Shown here piece after piece: positions 44,808-54,796 of a stretch of DNA of 64,000 nt; position 1 is the stretch's first letter; every line of letters begins with the position of its first letter. The notes below the pieces were generated by a model. The model saw nothing but the letters and a program-made list of their open reading frames with translations. It made no database searches and was not told where the DNA came from. The DNA is taken from positions 8,501-72,500 of the forward strand of contig NZ_OY771647.1 in NCBI RefSeq assembly GCF_963674925.1, written 5' to 3'. Source of the stretch: an uncultured Draconibacterium sp. (lineage in GTDB: Bacteria; Bacteroidota; Bacteroidia; Bacteroidales; Prolixibacteraceae). The translations under genes were made by a program, and so were the position numbers.

Positions 44808-44837
44808 CAAATGTAAAAATTAATAAAACGCTATCAA
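44808..44837 (-). promoter_or_regulatory. Bacteroidota-type promoter of the PfkB gene
   Basis: On the minus strand TTG (top 44835-44837), 19 bases, TACATTTG (top 44808-44815). It lies 17 bases before the ATG at 44790 and sets that codon as the start. Confidence 0.7.
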
Positions 44838-44967
44838 AAGTCTGTATGTGTCTCTTTTTCAAAATAAAAGCAAAAACAGATTAATCAATTGATAATGAAC
44901 TGTTTTAAAAAGCAAAAAAAATGAAGTTAAAAAACAAATTTCACCCTAAAGCGTTTGTTTCTTTACT

Positions 44968-45582
44968 ATGAACTATTTAGCACATCTCCATCTTTCGGGC
45001 GAATCGGAAAAAATGCTGGTTGGCAATTTTATTGGCGATTACATAAAAGGCAATAAATACCTGCAGTATGAAGAAGAAATTGCCAAGGGCATTTTGCTTC
45101 ATCGGCAAATCGATTCGTTTACCGATGCTCATCCGCTGCAACGGGAAGCCCGGCTGATATTCCGCCCCGAATTTGGATTGTATTCGGGAATAGTGGTTGA
45201 TTTTATTTACGATCATTTTCTCGCAAAAAACTGGAGCCAGTATTCCACACTTCGCCTGCCGGTTTTTGCCAAACGGGTTCATGCCATTTTACTCAGCCAC
45301 TTTAGTACGCTGCCTCTAAGAGTTCAGGGATTTCTGCCTTTCCTTATTCAGCACAAGCGTTTGGTTTCGTATGCTTCTGTTGATGGGATTATACAGTCGT
45401 TAAAAATTATGGGAAAGCATTCCAGCCTTCCATCCAAATCAGAAGAAGTTGAACGAATACTACTGAAAAACTACATGGAACTGGAAATAAATTTCGCGGC
45501 CTTTTTTACTGATCTTCTCGATTTTGTATCTGAAAAACAAGGAGTTGAAATAAAAAAGCCCGATTTTACAACCGGGCTCTGA
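44968..45582 (+). CDS. acpH: acyl carrier protein phosphodiesterase (AcpH)
   Basis: 204 residues. AcpH removes 4'-phosphopantetheine from acyl carrier protein. The family start MNYLAHLHLSGESEKMLVGNFIGDYIKG and the GILLHRQIDSFTDAHP block with conserved H and D are visible, followed by SGIVVDFIYDHFLAKNW. The length is normal. Its last codons carry the hairpin that terminates the opposite gene. Confidence 0.92.
   Translation: MNYLAHLHLSGESEKMLVGNFIGDYIKGNKYLQYEEEIAKGILLHRQIDSFTDAHPLQREARLIFRPEFGLYSGIVVDFIYDHFLAKNWSQYSTLRLPVFAKRVHAILLSHFSTLPLRVQGFLPFLIQHKRLVSYASVDGIIQSLKIMGKHSSLPSKSEEVERILLKNYMELEINFAAFFTDLLDFVSEKQGVEIKKPDFTTGL
45551..45578 (-). terminator. intrinsic terminator of the KamA-type gene
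   Basis: On the minus strand AGCCCG and CGGGCT form the stem with a 10-base loop, followed by six T. It overlaps the end of the acpH reading frame. Confidence 0.7.
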
Positions 45583-45591
45583 ATATCTTAA

Positions 45592-46887
45592 TTATGCAAG
45601 TAATTCAAGAAATGCTTGTTCATAGAAGAAATTCGACTCGCCAAAAGCGGGTTTCAGATCATCCAGCCAAATGGCATTCGGATCGTAATTGGCGAAAAAC
45701 GGACGGCCAACCCAACTTGGATCGCGCCCCTGCAAAAAGTTCAACACAAAAACTTTTTTACCTGCAACTTCGCTAACACCAACAATTTGCACTTTCCCCG
45801 GGTTACACGACATGCTTGGCCCTTTAACCGTACGACAAACGCCACTAACCTGGTTATAGGCACTTCTGAAAATTTTCCAGGCGCGGTCGAGCGTTACCGC
45901 AAAATAATCCTGGGCACCGGTATCGCGGGCAATAAACATATAATATGGAATGATACCCAATTTCACCTGCTCTCGCCAGTTTTCGGCCCAAATTTCGCTA
46001 TGGTCGTTTATATTATGCAGCAATGGCGATTGTGAACGAATCTGTACTCCGGCACTTATCAGTCGTTTTACGGCCTTCTGAACAGCCTCTGTTTTTAATT
46101 CTCCCGGGTGATTGAAATGCGCCATCAGCGCAATGTTGATTCCGCGCTTTTTCACTTTCTCAAACAAACGTAATAAATCATCAGCATCCTCATCGGTTGT
46201 ATAACGATAGGGCCAGTACGCCAACGATTTTGTTCCGATACGTATATTACGCAGGTGCGGAATATCTGCATCGAGCAAAGCGTTAAAGTAGGCTTCGAAA
46301 AATTTGGTTTTCATCACTGCCGGATCCCCACCGGTAAACAATACGTCGCTAATGTGCGGGTTGGCTTTTATGTATTCTACCAAAGTATCCGCCTCTTTCA
46401 TGGCAAATTTAAAGTCGTTTAGCGCAAACTGCGGCCAACGAAAACAAAATGTACAATAAGCGTGGCAGGTTTGTCCCTGGGTTGGAAAAAACAACATGGT
46501 TTCGCGGTATTTATGCTGAATGCCACTTAGCTTTTTACCATTAAAAACCGGCACGTTACTTTCCTGTCCGGCAGGATTTGGATTTAGTTTTAGCCTGATT
46601 TTATTAACTTCTTCCTGAATGGTTTTTCGTGGAGCGTTACTTGTTATTAACGAAGCCATTTTATTAAAACTGGCTTTATCAAGCATTTCTCGTTGCGGAA
46701 AATTGAGAATAAAAAACGGATCGCGTTCAAAATTATTCCAGTCGATCAACTCATCAACTACATAATTATCAGTTTTAAAAGGCAAAACCGTTCCAACAAC
46801 TTCTATTTCCAGTTTCTGTTCTTCCGAAAGAAACTCCATCTGCGGAATTTGCCTAAAGTTATGAAGAGAATAAGGTCTATAAATCAT
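45592..46887 (-). CDS. KamA-family radical SAM protein (lysine 2,3-aminomutase-like)
   Basis: 431 residues. The radical SAM cluster motif is CHAYCTFCFRW (CxxxCxxC), followed by DVLFTGGDPAVM and IRIGTKSLAYWPYR. Near the end SCNPGKVQIVG has a lysine where aminomutases bind PLP. Members act as lysine 2,3-aminomutase or modify elongation factor P; the exact reaction is uncertain. It has its own terminator. The 263-base gap upstream to rodA shows nothing recognisable. Confidence 0.85.
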   Translation of the reverse strand: MIYRPYSLHNFRQIPQMEFLSEEQKLEIEVVGTVLPFKTDNYVVDELIDWNNFERDPFFILNFPQREMLDKASFNKMASLITSNAPRKTIQEEVNKIRLKLNPNPAGQESNVPVFNGKKLSGIQHKYRETMLFFPTQGQTCHAYCTFCFRWPQFALNDFKFAMKEADTLVEYIKANPHISDVLFTGGDPAVMKTKFFEAYFNALLDADIPHLRNIRIGTKSLAYWPYRYTTDEDADDLLRLFEKVKKRGINIALMAHFNHPGELKTEAVQKAVKRLISAGVQIRSQSPLLHNINDHSEIWAENWREQVKLGIIPYYMFIARDTGAQDYFAVTLDRAWKIFRSAYNQVSGVCRTVKGPSMSCNPGKVQIVGVSEVAGKKVFVLNFLQGRDPSWVGRPFFANYDPNAIWLDDLKPAFGESNFFYEQAFLELLA

Positions 46888-47150
46888 CTCATTAAAATTT
46901 TTAATGGGATCGCATGCAAGTCGATCTGCAAAAGTGAACGCACAACTCTAAGTACTCGCTACTCGAATAAATCTGCGGTTCTTCCTCCCATAGGATATTA
47001 AAGAACTATGTTAATTTTTACTGTCTGTTTTTCCCTTTATTGATAAATTTCTGTAAAGAAATTCTTCCGATTTTTTTAAAGCCCCACAAAGGTATAAAAA
47101 TGGGGGTACTAAAAAAATGTTTTAAAGAATCATAAAAAGTGCGTTAGAAA

Positions 47151-48578
47151 CTAGTCAGAAAGTTTTTCTAAACGACTGGCATCCAGCCGAATAAATATAA
47201 ACAACAAAATTGTAAACGACCACAACGAAGAACCACCATAACTAAAAAACGGAAGTGGTATGCCAATAACGGGCATCATACCAATGGTCATTCCAATGTT
47301 TACCATAAAATGGAAAAAGAGGATCACGGCCACCGAATAACCGTATATCCGCGAGAATGTTGACCGTTGCCGCTCGGCAAGCCAGACAAGGCGCATAAAG
47401 AAGAACAGAAAAAGCAAAATTATAGTCAGGGTTCCTGCAAATCCCCACTCTTCGCCAACAGTACAGAATATAAAATCGGTACTCTGTTCAGGTACAAAAT
47501 CAAACTTGGTTTGTGTGCCCTGAAGATAGCCTTTTCCCCACATTCCTCCTGAACCGATGGCAATTTTGCTTTGGTTTACGTGGTAGCCGGCACCCTGCGG
47601 ATTCGACTCAATTCCCAGCAACTCGTTTATCCGTGCCTTGTGGTGAGGCTCCAAAAAATTTTCGAAACCATAATCAACCGAAATGGTGAATAAGATAGAA
47701 CCAATAAATACAATTGCAATCTTTGTATAATTCGAAAACTTATTCCGAACACTATGGTACAATACAATTATTGAGCCGACTACGGCTCCGGAAAGTATAA
47801 ATTGTGCCAGGCCGAAGGATGTGTTTATCACAAAACTTAAAAGAATAAAAAAACCGATGGACAAGGCATAAATAATGGTAACATTTAAAAACTGTTTGAG
47901 CTTTGGATTAAAAATCAGAAACATTATTAAAGCCACTCCAACCATAATAAGTGCAAGGGTGAGATTGGCCAATACCAGGGCTAAAACAAAAAGAAGGGCC
48001 ACTAAAGTTCCGAAGAAAAGCACCACTCCCGATAAGCCTTCGCGATATAACACCAGAACAAACGAAAAGTAAACCAATGCAGAACCGGTATCGTTTTGCA
48101 ACAAGATTAAAACCACAGGCCCCAATATTATTGCCGCTATGGTTAGTAACGATTTTGTTGTTTGAAGTTTAAAACCATGTGTGCTCATGTAACGGGCCAG
48201 GGCCAAAGCTGTTGCCGACTTAGTAAACTCGGCGGGCTGAAACAGAACAGGACCAATCTCAAACCAGGACCGGGCACCATTAATCTCCTTCCCTATAAAC
48301 GGTACCAGCAATAGCAACAGCATTAATACGCCATAAATGATATAGGAGAAAAAAACATAAAAGTTAACCTCCAACAACATAATTATTAAGGCCAAAACAA
48401 AAGCTGCTCCGATCCACATCAGCTGTTTTCCGTATTGTTGAGTAATATCTAAAATACTCTGATGCTCGTCGCTGTACAAAGCAGCATAAATATTAAACCA
48501 GCCTAAAAACAGCATCAGTACATACAGGCCAACGGTTAACCAGTCAATATTTGCTAATATGTTATTTCTTCTTGGCAT
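47151..48578 (-). CDS. rodA: rod-shape peptidoglycan glycosyltransferase RodA
   Basis: 475 residues with about ten helices, SEDS family. It polymerises lipid II with PBP2. Landmarks are LFQPAEFTKSATALALARY, LLQNDTGSALVYF, FVPEQSTDFIFCTVGEEWG and the final GIPLPFFSYGGSS. The length exceeds the usual 370-380 residues because of extra segments between about 190 and 300. Its ATG shares a base with the mrdA stop (TAATG). Confidence 0.96.
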   Translation of the reverse strand: MPRRNNILANIDWLTVGLYVLMLFLGWFNIYAALYSDEHQSILDITQQYGKQLMWIGAAFVLALIIMLLEVNFYVFFSYIIYGVLMLLLLLVPFIGKEINGARSWFEIGPVLFQPAEFTKSATALALARYMSTHGFKLQTTKSLLTIAAIILGPVVLILLQNDTGSALVYFSFVLVLYREGLSGVVLFFGTLVALLFVLALVLANLTLALIMVGVALIMFLIFNPKLKQFLNVTIIYALSIGFFILLSFVINTSFGLAQFILSGAVVGSIIVLYHSVRNKFSNYTKIAIVFIGSILFTISVDYGFENFLEPHHKARINELLGIESNPQGAGYHVNQSKIAIGSGGMWGKGYLQGTQTKFDFVPEQSTDFIFCTVGEEWGFAGTLTIILLFLFFFMRLVWLAERQRSTFSRIYGYSVAVILFFHFMVNIGMTIGMMPVIGIPLPFFSYGGSSLWSFTILLFIFIRLDASRLEKLSD

Positions 48579-50395
48579 TAATCTGCTAATTCCGGGTTAT
48601 GCGGATCTGTTAAAACAGCTTCCATCATTTGTTTTTCGTAAATAAGCCTGTTATCGGCAATGCTGTCATTCAGGTATTTTTCAATCAGTAAACTGGCAAT
48701 AGGCGCGGCATAACTTGCTCCCCATTTACTGTGTTCCACGTACACACAAAGCGCAATCTTCGGATCATCTGCCGGTGCAAATGCCATATACGCTCCATGA
48801 TCAATCCCCTGGTTATTTTCAATGGTTCCCGTTTTTCCACAGTAACTGATTCCGGGAACAGTACGGTTTAAACGCGCAATGGTAACCTGTCGCATACCTT
48901 CAAAAACCGGCTCGAAATATTGAGCGTCAATTCCGGTTTCGTGTTTAATAGAAAAACTACTTCGCACCGTATCATTCTCAACTTCCTTAATCACGTGCGG
49001 TTGATAATAATACCCTCTATTGGCCAGAATAGCTGCCAGATTGGCCATTTGCAAAGGGGTTGTTCCCAACTCTCCCTGTCCGATTGCCAGCGAACGCACA
49101 GTGATTGCCTGCCACCAATCTCCTTTATGTACCCTATTGTAATATTCTACAGTTGGCCGTAGTCCCGGATTTTCGTTATAAAACTCGGTACTCAGTTTTT
49201 GTCCCAGTCCAAAACGTTTTACATACTCACTCCACACATGAAATCCTTCAGCAGTAGTTGGGTATTTATTAATCGTATTTCGGAAAGTATTCCACAAAAA
49301 CGGGTTACACGACTCGCGCACCGCATCGATAACACTTGCCGGCGAAATATGATTATGTGTACATTTGATCGGACTTGATGCCTTACCATTACACACAATT
49401 CGTGTAGCATTATTGATCGCACCTTCCTGCAAGCCTATTAAAATATTGAAAGGCTTAAATGTCGATCCCGGCGGATAACGAGCTTGCAACGCCCTATCAA
49501 ACAAAGGCATTAAGGTATCGTTTTGCAGCTGACCAAAGTTTTTTCCACGAACTCTTCCCACCAACAAACCCGGATCGTATGTTGGGGCACTCAGCATGGC
49601 AAGTATCTCGCCTGTTTTGGGTTCGATGGCAACAACAGCACCTTTTTTATTCTGAAAAAGTTGTTCGGCATAAAGCTGCAAATCAATATCGATTGTCGAC
49701 ATCAGGTTTTTGCCAATTTCTGCAGGTTTATCTTCTGCCCCGTTCAGGTACGAGCCCTGAATTCGGTTGTGCACATCAACCATATATTTTTTTACACCTT
49801 TAACGCCACGAAGCTGCTTCTCGTATGTTCTTTCTACCCCATTTTGCCCAATGTAATCGCCCGATTTATAGTAGCTGTCGCGTTTGATGTCGGCTGCATT
49901 AACCTCGCCAACATAACCTAAAACATGGGCTGCCACCGGATGTGTATATTCGCGAAGTGTTCTGGTTTGCGAGTGAAATCCTTTAAACTTGTATAACCGT
50001 TCCTGCAACAACGCAAAATTCTCAGGCGATATTTGTTTGATTAACACCGATGGCTTGTAGCTCGAATATTTTTTGGCTTTGGCAATTCCCTCTTCCAGAT
50101 CAAGACGGGTAATATCGAGTAAATTACAAAGTAACAGCGTATCGAATTCACCCACTTCACGCGGGGTAATCATCAGGTCGTAGGCCGTTGTGTTGTACAC
50201 CAGCAACTCTCCATTCCGATCGTAAACGAGTCCGCGTGCAGGATACTGAACAACTTCGCGCAAAACCTGGTTAGTTGCGGATTGTTTATAATCAGAATCC
50301 ATTACCTGTAAGCGGAACAGATCGATAATATAAATCAATCCAACCACAACAAAAATGGCTGCAACAATATAACTCCGTTTCGACAAATTGTTCAT
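48578..50395 (-). CDS. mrdA: penicillin-binding protein 2 (transpeptidase)
   Basis: 605 residues. One N-terminal helix (YIVAAIFVVVGLIYIIDLF) is followed by the dimerisation domain (about 35-210) and the transpeptidase. Active-site motifs are STFK (PPGSTFKPF), SCN (VRESCNPFLW) and KTG (CGKTGTIEN). It crosslinks peptidoglycan during elongation and partners with RodA, encoded directly downstream. Confidence 0.97.
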   Translation of the reverse strand: MNNLSKRSYIVAAIFVVVGLIYIIDLFRLQVMDSDYKQSATNQVLREVVQYPARGLVYDRNGELLVYNTTAYDLMITPREVGEFDTLLLCNLLDITRLDLEEGIAKAKKYSSYKPSVLIKQISPENFALLQERLYKFKGFHSQTRTLREYTHPVAAHVLGYVGEVNAADIKRDSYYKSGDYIGQNGVERTYEKQLRGVKGVKKYMVDVHNRIQGSYLNGAEDKPAEIGKNLMSTIDIDLQLYAEQLFQNKKGAVVAIEPKTGEILAMLSAPTYDPGLLVGRVRGKNFGQLQNDTLMPLFDRALQARYPPGSTFKPFNILIGLQEGAINNATRIVCNGKASSPIKCTHNHISPASVIDAVRESCNPFLWNTFRNTINKYPTTAEGFHVWSEYVKRFGLGQKLSTEFYNENPGLRPTVEYYNRVHKGDWWQAITVRSLAIGQGELGTTPLQMANLAAILANRGYYYQPHVIKEVENDTVRSSFSIKHETGIDAQYFEPVFEGMRQVTIARLNRTVPGISYCGKTGTIENNQGIDHGAYMAFAPADDPKIALCVYVEHSKWGASYAAPIASLLIEKYLNDSIADNRLIYEKQMMEAVLTDPHNPELAD

Positions 50396-50494
50396 CTAAT
50401 ACCTTGCCTGTAATTTGTTCTGACTATCAGCAACTAAAAGCTGCGATTCTATTCTATAAAAGTTCAAATTTAAGTACTTTCTTTTCGACTTCTG

Positions 50495-50998
50495 TTAATC
50501 GCGAAATACAATAAACTGGCTTAAAACTATAACAAAAATCGAAAACAACGAACTTAAAACGATACGATATAAGGTTCCTAAAATATCAGCGAAGGTAAAC
50601 ACTTCAATAAAGAAAAGCGCCACATGATGCAGGAACACCATTATTGCCGTGTAATACAGAAACCAACCCAAACCGTTTTGCGCCAAACCCGGGTAATCGG
50701 CCATGTCCTCTTCACGACTGGTAATTGCCCTGATAATTGGCGCACGAAGAAAAGCAATAAAAACCGAGGCAAAAGCATGAACACCCAATGTATTGGAAAA
50801 TATATCGATACTGAGGCCGATAAAAAATCCGCCCAAAAGGAGTAGATACCGCGGTGCATTTACGGGAAGTAGCATAATAAACAGGATGTAGATATATGGA
50901 TTTACAAACCCACTGACCTGCACCTGGTTTAAAAACAGCACTTGCGTAAGCACAAGCACTACAAACATTATTGCATATTTAATTAGTTCCCGCCCCAT
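50495..50998 (-). CDS. mreD: rod-shape-determining protein MreD
   Basis: 167 residues with about five or six membrane helices and little conserved sequence, as usual for MreD. NPYIYILFIMLLPVNAPRYLLLLGGFFIGLSIDIFSN (about 33-70) is the family-typical stretch. The start overlaps the mreC end by 20 bases, so translation is probably coupled. 99 bases separate it from mrdA. Confidence 0.9.
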   Translation of the reverse strand: MGRELIKYAIMFVVLVLTQVLFLNQVQVSGFVNPYIYILFIMLLPVNAPRYLLLLGGFFIGLSIDIFSNTLGVHAFASVFIAFLRAPIIRAITSREEDMADYPGLAQNGLGWFLYYTAIMVFLHHVALFFIEVFTFADILGTLYRIVLSSLFSIFVIVLSQFIVFRD

Positions 50999-51827
50999 TT
51001 ATTACTTTATTCTCCAGAGTATTCAGCTCCTCTTTTTTCACATTTTCGATGACGTGTACATAACGAATCGATTTAAAATCGACAGCCAGCTTCACTTTTA
51101 TATTGTAGTAATTTTCGCCCTGCGGTTGGTCAAACGATAAAATGGTACCAATCAGTAATCCTTCGGGGAAAATGGATGAATAACCACTTGTTACCACCGT
51201 ATCTCCGGGTGCCAGGTTTACGTGAATTGGTATTTCCTGCAAATCGGCCTCGCGGTAGTTTTCGCCATTCCAATGCAACGAACCGTAATACCCCGAGTTT
51301 TTCAATTTGGCCGATATGCTCCATCGCGGATTTAGCAACGATAAACCCGAAGCATATGAGTTGGAAACACTGGTAACCACTCCAACCACGCCTTCGGGCG
51401 ACAGAATTCCCTGATCGGCTTTTATTCCGTCGTCGAGCCCTTTATCAAGTGTAATGTAATTCTGCTGCTTATTGGCCGAATTATTAATAATACGCGCTGC
51501 CCTGAAAACAAAGTTCGAATCGGACAGTTCATTCGTAGTTATTATCGAATCGTGAATTGATATTTGTTCCAAAGCTCCATCGTCGAGAATCGACCGAAGG
51601 TAGGCATTTTCTGTTGCCAGCTCCTCATTTACGCGCGCCAGTTCGAAATATTGAAATACCGAACTTGTGGCATTGTAAAAACTGGCCGAAATATAATTGG
51701 CAGAATTCAGAAAATGCGACCGCTGAAAACTATTGTAGTTAAATACCATCACCAACGAAACCGCTTCTAAAAGAAGAAACAGTAGAAACGCATAATTTCT
51801 TACCAGGAATCGAAGGAGACTGCGCAT
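50979..51827 (-). CDS. mreC: rod-shape-determining protein MreC
   Basis: 282 residues. It has an N-terminal helix (NYAFLLFLLLEAVSLVMVF), a short coiled coil (ARVNEELATENAYLRSIL) and the two-lobe periplasmic domain with KGLDDGIKADQGILSPEGVVGVV and the DTVVTSGYSSIFPEGLLIG block. It links MreB to PBP2. Confidence 0.95.
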   Translation of the reverse strand: MRSLLRFLVRNYAFLLFLLLEAVSLVMVFNYNSFQRSHFLNSANYISASFYNATSSVFQYFELARVNEELATENAYLRSILDDGALEQISIHDSIITTNELSDSNFVFRAARIINNSANKQQNYITLDKGLDDGIKADQGILSPEGVVGVVTSVSNSYASGLSLLNPRWSISAKLKNSGYYGSLHWNGENYREADLQEIPIHVNLAPGDTVVTSGYSSIFPEGLLIGTILSFDQPQGENYYNIKVKLAVDFKSIRYVHVIENVKKEELNTLENKVINGAGTN

Positions 51828-51846
51828 TTATATTTTTAACTTACTA

Positions 51847-52869
51847 TTATCGGATAAGGAACGAGAAGTTTTCTACATTTTTCAGGGCAATACCTGTACC
51901 TCTTACAACTGCACGTAACGGATCTTCTGCAATATGGAACGGAATACCAATTTTGTCGGTCAGTCGTTTGTCAAGGCCTTTTAACAAGGCGCCACCGCCT
52001 GCCAGCCAAATTCCTTTAACCACAATATCAGCATACAATTCCGGAGGTGTTTGCTCCAAAGCGCTCAACACCGCTGTTTCAATTTTCGAGATCGATTTTT
52101 CCAGGCAATGTGCAATTTCCTGGTACGAAACCGGCACCTCAATTGGCAGTGCAGTCATTTGGTTTGGTCCCTGAACTACATAATCCGGTGGTGGTTCTTT
52201 TAATTGTGACAAGGCCGAACCAACGTGAATTTTAATTTCCTCTGCTGTACGTTCACCAATTTTAATGTTGTGCTGATGACGCATATATTCCATAATGTCG
52301 GCAGTAAGATCGTCGCCGGCAATACGGATTGATTTATTGGTAACGATACCACCAAGAGAGATTACCGCAATCTCGGTAGTACCACCACCTATATCTACCA
52401 CCATATTTCCTTCAGGAGCTTCCACATCTAAACCGATACCAATTGCAGCGGCCAGCGGTTCGTAAACCATGTAAACCTCGCGTCCGCCGGCATGTTCCGA
52501 CGAGTCGCGTACCGCACGAATTTCAACTTCGGTACTTCCTGAAGGGATACAAATTACCATTTTTAAAGCCGGAGAAAACATCCTCGACTTCGGGTTAATC
52601 ATTTTAATCATCCCCCTGATCATTTGCTCCGCAGCGTTAAAGTCGGCAATTACACCATCGCGTAACGGCCTGATTGTCTTTAAATTTGCGTGCGTCTTCC
52701 CTTGCATTTGCCTGGCTTTTTCTCCAATGGCAACCATCTTTTCGGTTTTCAGATCGATGGCTACAATCGAAGGTTCGTCCACTACAATTTTATCATTATG
52801 GATGATAATAGTATTGGCCGTTCCAAGGTCAATTGCTATCTCCTGCGTTAAAAATGAAAATAAGCCCAT
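51847..52869 (-). CDS. mreB: rod-shape-determining protein MreB
   Basis: 340 residues, actin-like ATPase that organises sidewall synthesis. Nucleotide motifs are IDLGTANTIIIH and VDIGGGTTEIAVISLGG, with WLAGGGALLKGLD at the C-terminal phosphate site. It starts 46 bases after the purH stop and leads mreCD-mrdA-rodA, all on the minus strand. Confidence 0.98.
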   Translation of the reverse strand: MGLFSFLTQEIAIDLGTANTIIIHNDKIVVDEPSIVAIDLKTEKMVAIGEKARQMQGKTHANLKTIRPLRDGVIADFNAAEQMIRGMIKMINPKSRMFSPALKMVICIPSGSTEVEIRAVRDSSEHAGGREVYMVYEPLAAAIGIGLDVEAPEGNMVVDIGGGTTEIAVISLGGIVTNKSIRIAGDDLTADIMEYMRHQHNIKIGERTAEEIKIHVGSALSQLKEPPPDYVVQGPNQMTALPIEVPVSYQEIAHCLEKSISKIETAVLSALEQTPPELYADIVVKGIWLAGGGALLKGLDKRLTDKIGIPFHIAEDPLRAVVRGTGIALKNVENFSFLIR

Positions 52870-52915
52870 AAATTAATTTGCTTTGTATCTAGTGCTATAA
52901 AGATAATTTTATTTA

Positions 52916-54508
52916 TTAATGTCTGAAATGTCTGCGGCCTGTAAATGCCATGGCAATGCCAAATTCGTTACAAGCTTCGATCACTTCCTCATCGCGGATG
53001 CTACCACCCGGCTCGATGATGTATTTTACGCCGTATTCGTTGGCTGCCTCAATGCTGTCGCGGAACGGGAAGAAAGCATCGGAAATCAATACCGATTTTT
53101 CGATATCCAATCCACCTTTCAGGTCGAAACGCGGCATGGTAAGGTAGCGCAAACTATCCAAACGGTTTGGCTGTCCCATTCCTGCTCCGGTTAACCAGAA
53201 CGCTCCGTTTTCAGCCTCGGTTACAACGGCAATAGCATTACTTTTCAGGTGCTTACAAGCGATTGAACCGAATTTGGCCAGGTTCATTTTTGAAGCTTCA
53301 AATTCTTTTTTGGTTACTGTTTTGAATTCAGTATCCAAACCTTCGTCTTCATCCTGAACCAACATACCACCACTAATCGAACGATATAATTTTTCTCCTG
53401 CCACCATCGGGCGAACCGGTGTTACCAAAACACGAAGGTTTTTCTTCTTAGCTAAAACCTCCAATGCTTCGTCGGTATATTCAGGAGCGATAATAATTTC
53501 GATGAATTTTTTACTGAACCACTCGGCTGCCTCTTTGGTAACTGTATCGGTAAAGCAGATAATGCCTCCAAATGCACTGATCGGATCACCGGCCCAGGCC
53601 AGTTCCAGCGATTCCATAATGTTATTGGTTACCGCCAAGCCACAAGGGTTTAGGTGTTTGATAACCGAAACAGCTACTTTATTTTCGATGTGAGTTACCG
53701 AGTGATAGGCATCGCTGGCTGATTTCCAGGCTGCATCGGCATCAAGCATATTGTTGTATGATAATGCTTTTCCCTGAAGTACCTGTGCATTGGCAAGGCC
53801 TGCACCTTCAGCAACGTTATCGAATTTAAAGAATGTGGCTGCCTGGTGTGGATTCTCTCCATAACGTAAAACATCGCCATCGTTCAGGCTAATGCGTTGC
53901 GTTCCGGCATCTCCATCTTCGTTGAAATAGCTGAAAATTGCTGCATCGTAATGCGACGAAACGCCAAATGCTTTTCCTGCAAACCATTTACGGTCGGCCA
54001 AACTGAACTCGCCATTGTTAGCTTCCAGTTTTTCAAGCAGTGGCTGATATTCGTTTTGAGAAGGAACGATCACCACATCTTTAAAGTTTTTGGCAGCGGC
54101 ACGAATCAATGAAATTCCGCCTATATCAATTTTCTCAATAATATCTTGTTCTTCAGCACCCGAAGCCACTGTATCTTCAAACGGATACAGATCAACAATT
54201 ACAAGGTCAATCTCCGGGATTTCGTATTCTGTTAACTGGCTAACATCGCCCTGGTTGTCGCGGCGTGATAAAATTCCACCAAATACTTTTGGATGCAACG
54301 TTTTTACCCGTCCACCCAAAATCGATGGGTAACCGGTTAAACTTTCAACAGCGGTAACTTCAACGCCCAACGACTCGATAAAACTTTTTGTACCACCGGT
54401 ACTTAATATATTAACACCCAAGTCGTTTAGTTTCGTAACAATCTTATCTAAATTTTCTTTGTGAAAGACTGAAACCAGAGCAGTCTTAATTTTTTTATTA
54501 TCAGCCAT
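52916..54508 (-). CDS. purH: bifunctional AICAR transformylase / IMP cyclohydrolase
   Basis: 530 residues carrying out the last two steps of IMP synthesis. The N-terminal cyclohydrolase (about 1-200) includes NILSTGGTKSFIESLG, GRVKTLHPKVFGGIL and IDIGGISLIRAAAKN. The transformylase part has RYGENPHQAA, the catalytic KHLNPCG and the final AFTGRRHFRH. The purH-mreB link is common in Bacteroidota. Confidence 0.98.
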   Translation of the reverse strand: MADNKKIKTALVSVFHKENLDKIVTKLNDLGVNILSTGGTKSFIESLGVEVTAVESLTGYPSILGGRVKTLHPKVFGGILSRRDNQGDVSQLTEYEIPEIDLVIVDLYPFEDTVASGAEEQDIIEKIDIGGISLIRAAAKNFKDVVIVPSQNEYQPLLEKLEANNGEFSLADRKWFAGKAFGVSSHYDAAIFSYFNEDGDAGTQRISLNDGDVLRYGENPHQAATFFKFDNVAEGAGLANAQVLQGKALSYNNMLDADAAWKSASDAYHSVTHIENKVAVSVIKHLNPCGLAVTNNIMESLELAWAGDPISAFGGIICFTDTVTKEAAEWFSKKFIEIIIAPEYTDEALEVLAKKKNLRVLVTPVRPMVAGEKLYRSISGGMLVQDEDEGLDTEFKTVTKKEFEASKMNLAKFGSIACKHLKSNAIAVVTEAENGAFWLTGAGMGQPNRLDSLRYLTMPRFDLKGGLDIEKSVLISDAFFPFRDSIEAANEYGVKYIIEPGGSIRDEEVIEACNEFGIAMAFTGRRHFRH

Positions 54509-54533
54509 TTATTGGATTTTTCAAATTCGCTTG

Positions 54534-54541
54534 CAAAGATA
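54534..54541 (-). promoter_or_regulatory. -7 box of the purH promoter
   Basis: Sense TATCTTTG (TAnnTTTG) about 26 bases before the purH ATG. A clear TTG at 19-21 bases is not seen. No purine or ZTP riboswitch-like fold was recognised in the 288-base gap to the next gene. Confidence 0.45.
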
Positions 54542-54796
54542 AAAAAAACAGACAATTTACTATTATAAACAAAGTGCGAATTAAAATATTATTCACAGCT
54601 TAAAGTATTTCTAAAATCATTGTAATATTTTTCACGAACGGGCACTAATACAACAGATTGGTATTTTCCGAATCTTGCGTCTTGTTTTCATGTGCTATAA
54701 GAAGAGCGTTTTAAGACTTTTTTTAAGAGATATGAAGAAGGCCAGTAAGCAAAATAAAAAACAAGTACTACTTTTACTTCAAATTAAAACCAAATA

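Noticed and set aside
44791..44862. Upstream start for the PfkB homologue
   Set aside because: A TTG-N19-TACATTTG promoter lies within this part, so it would not be transcribed.
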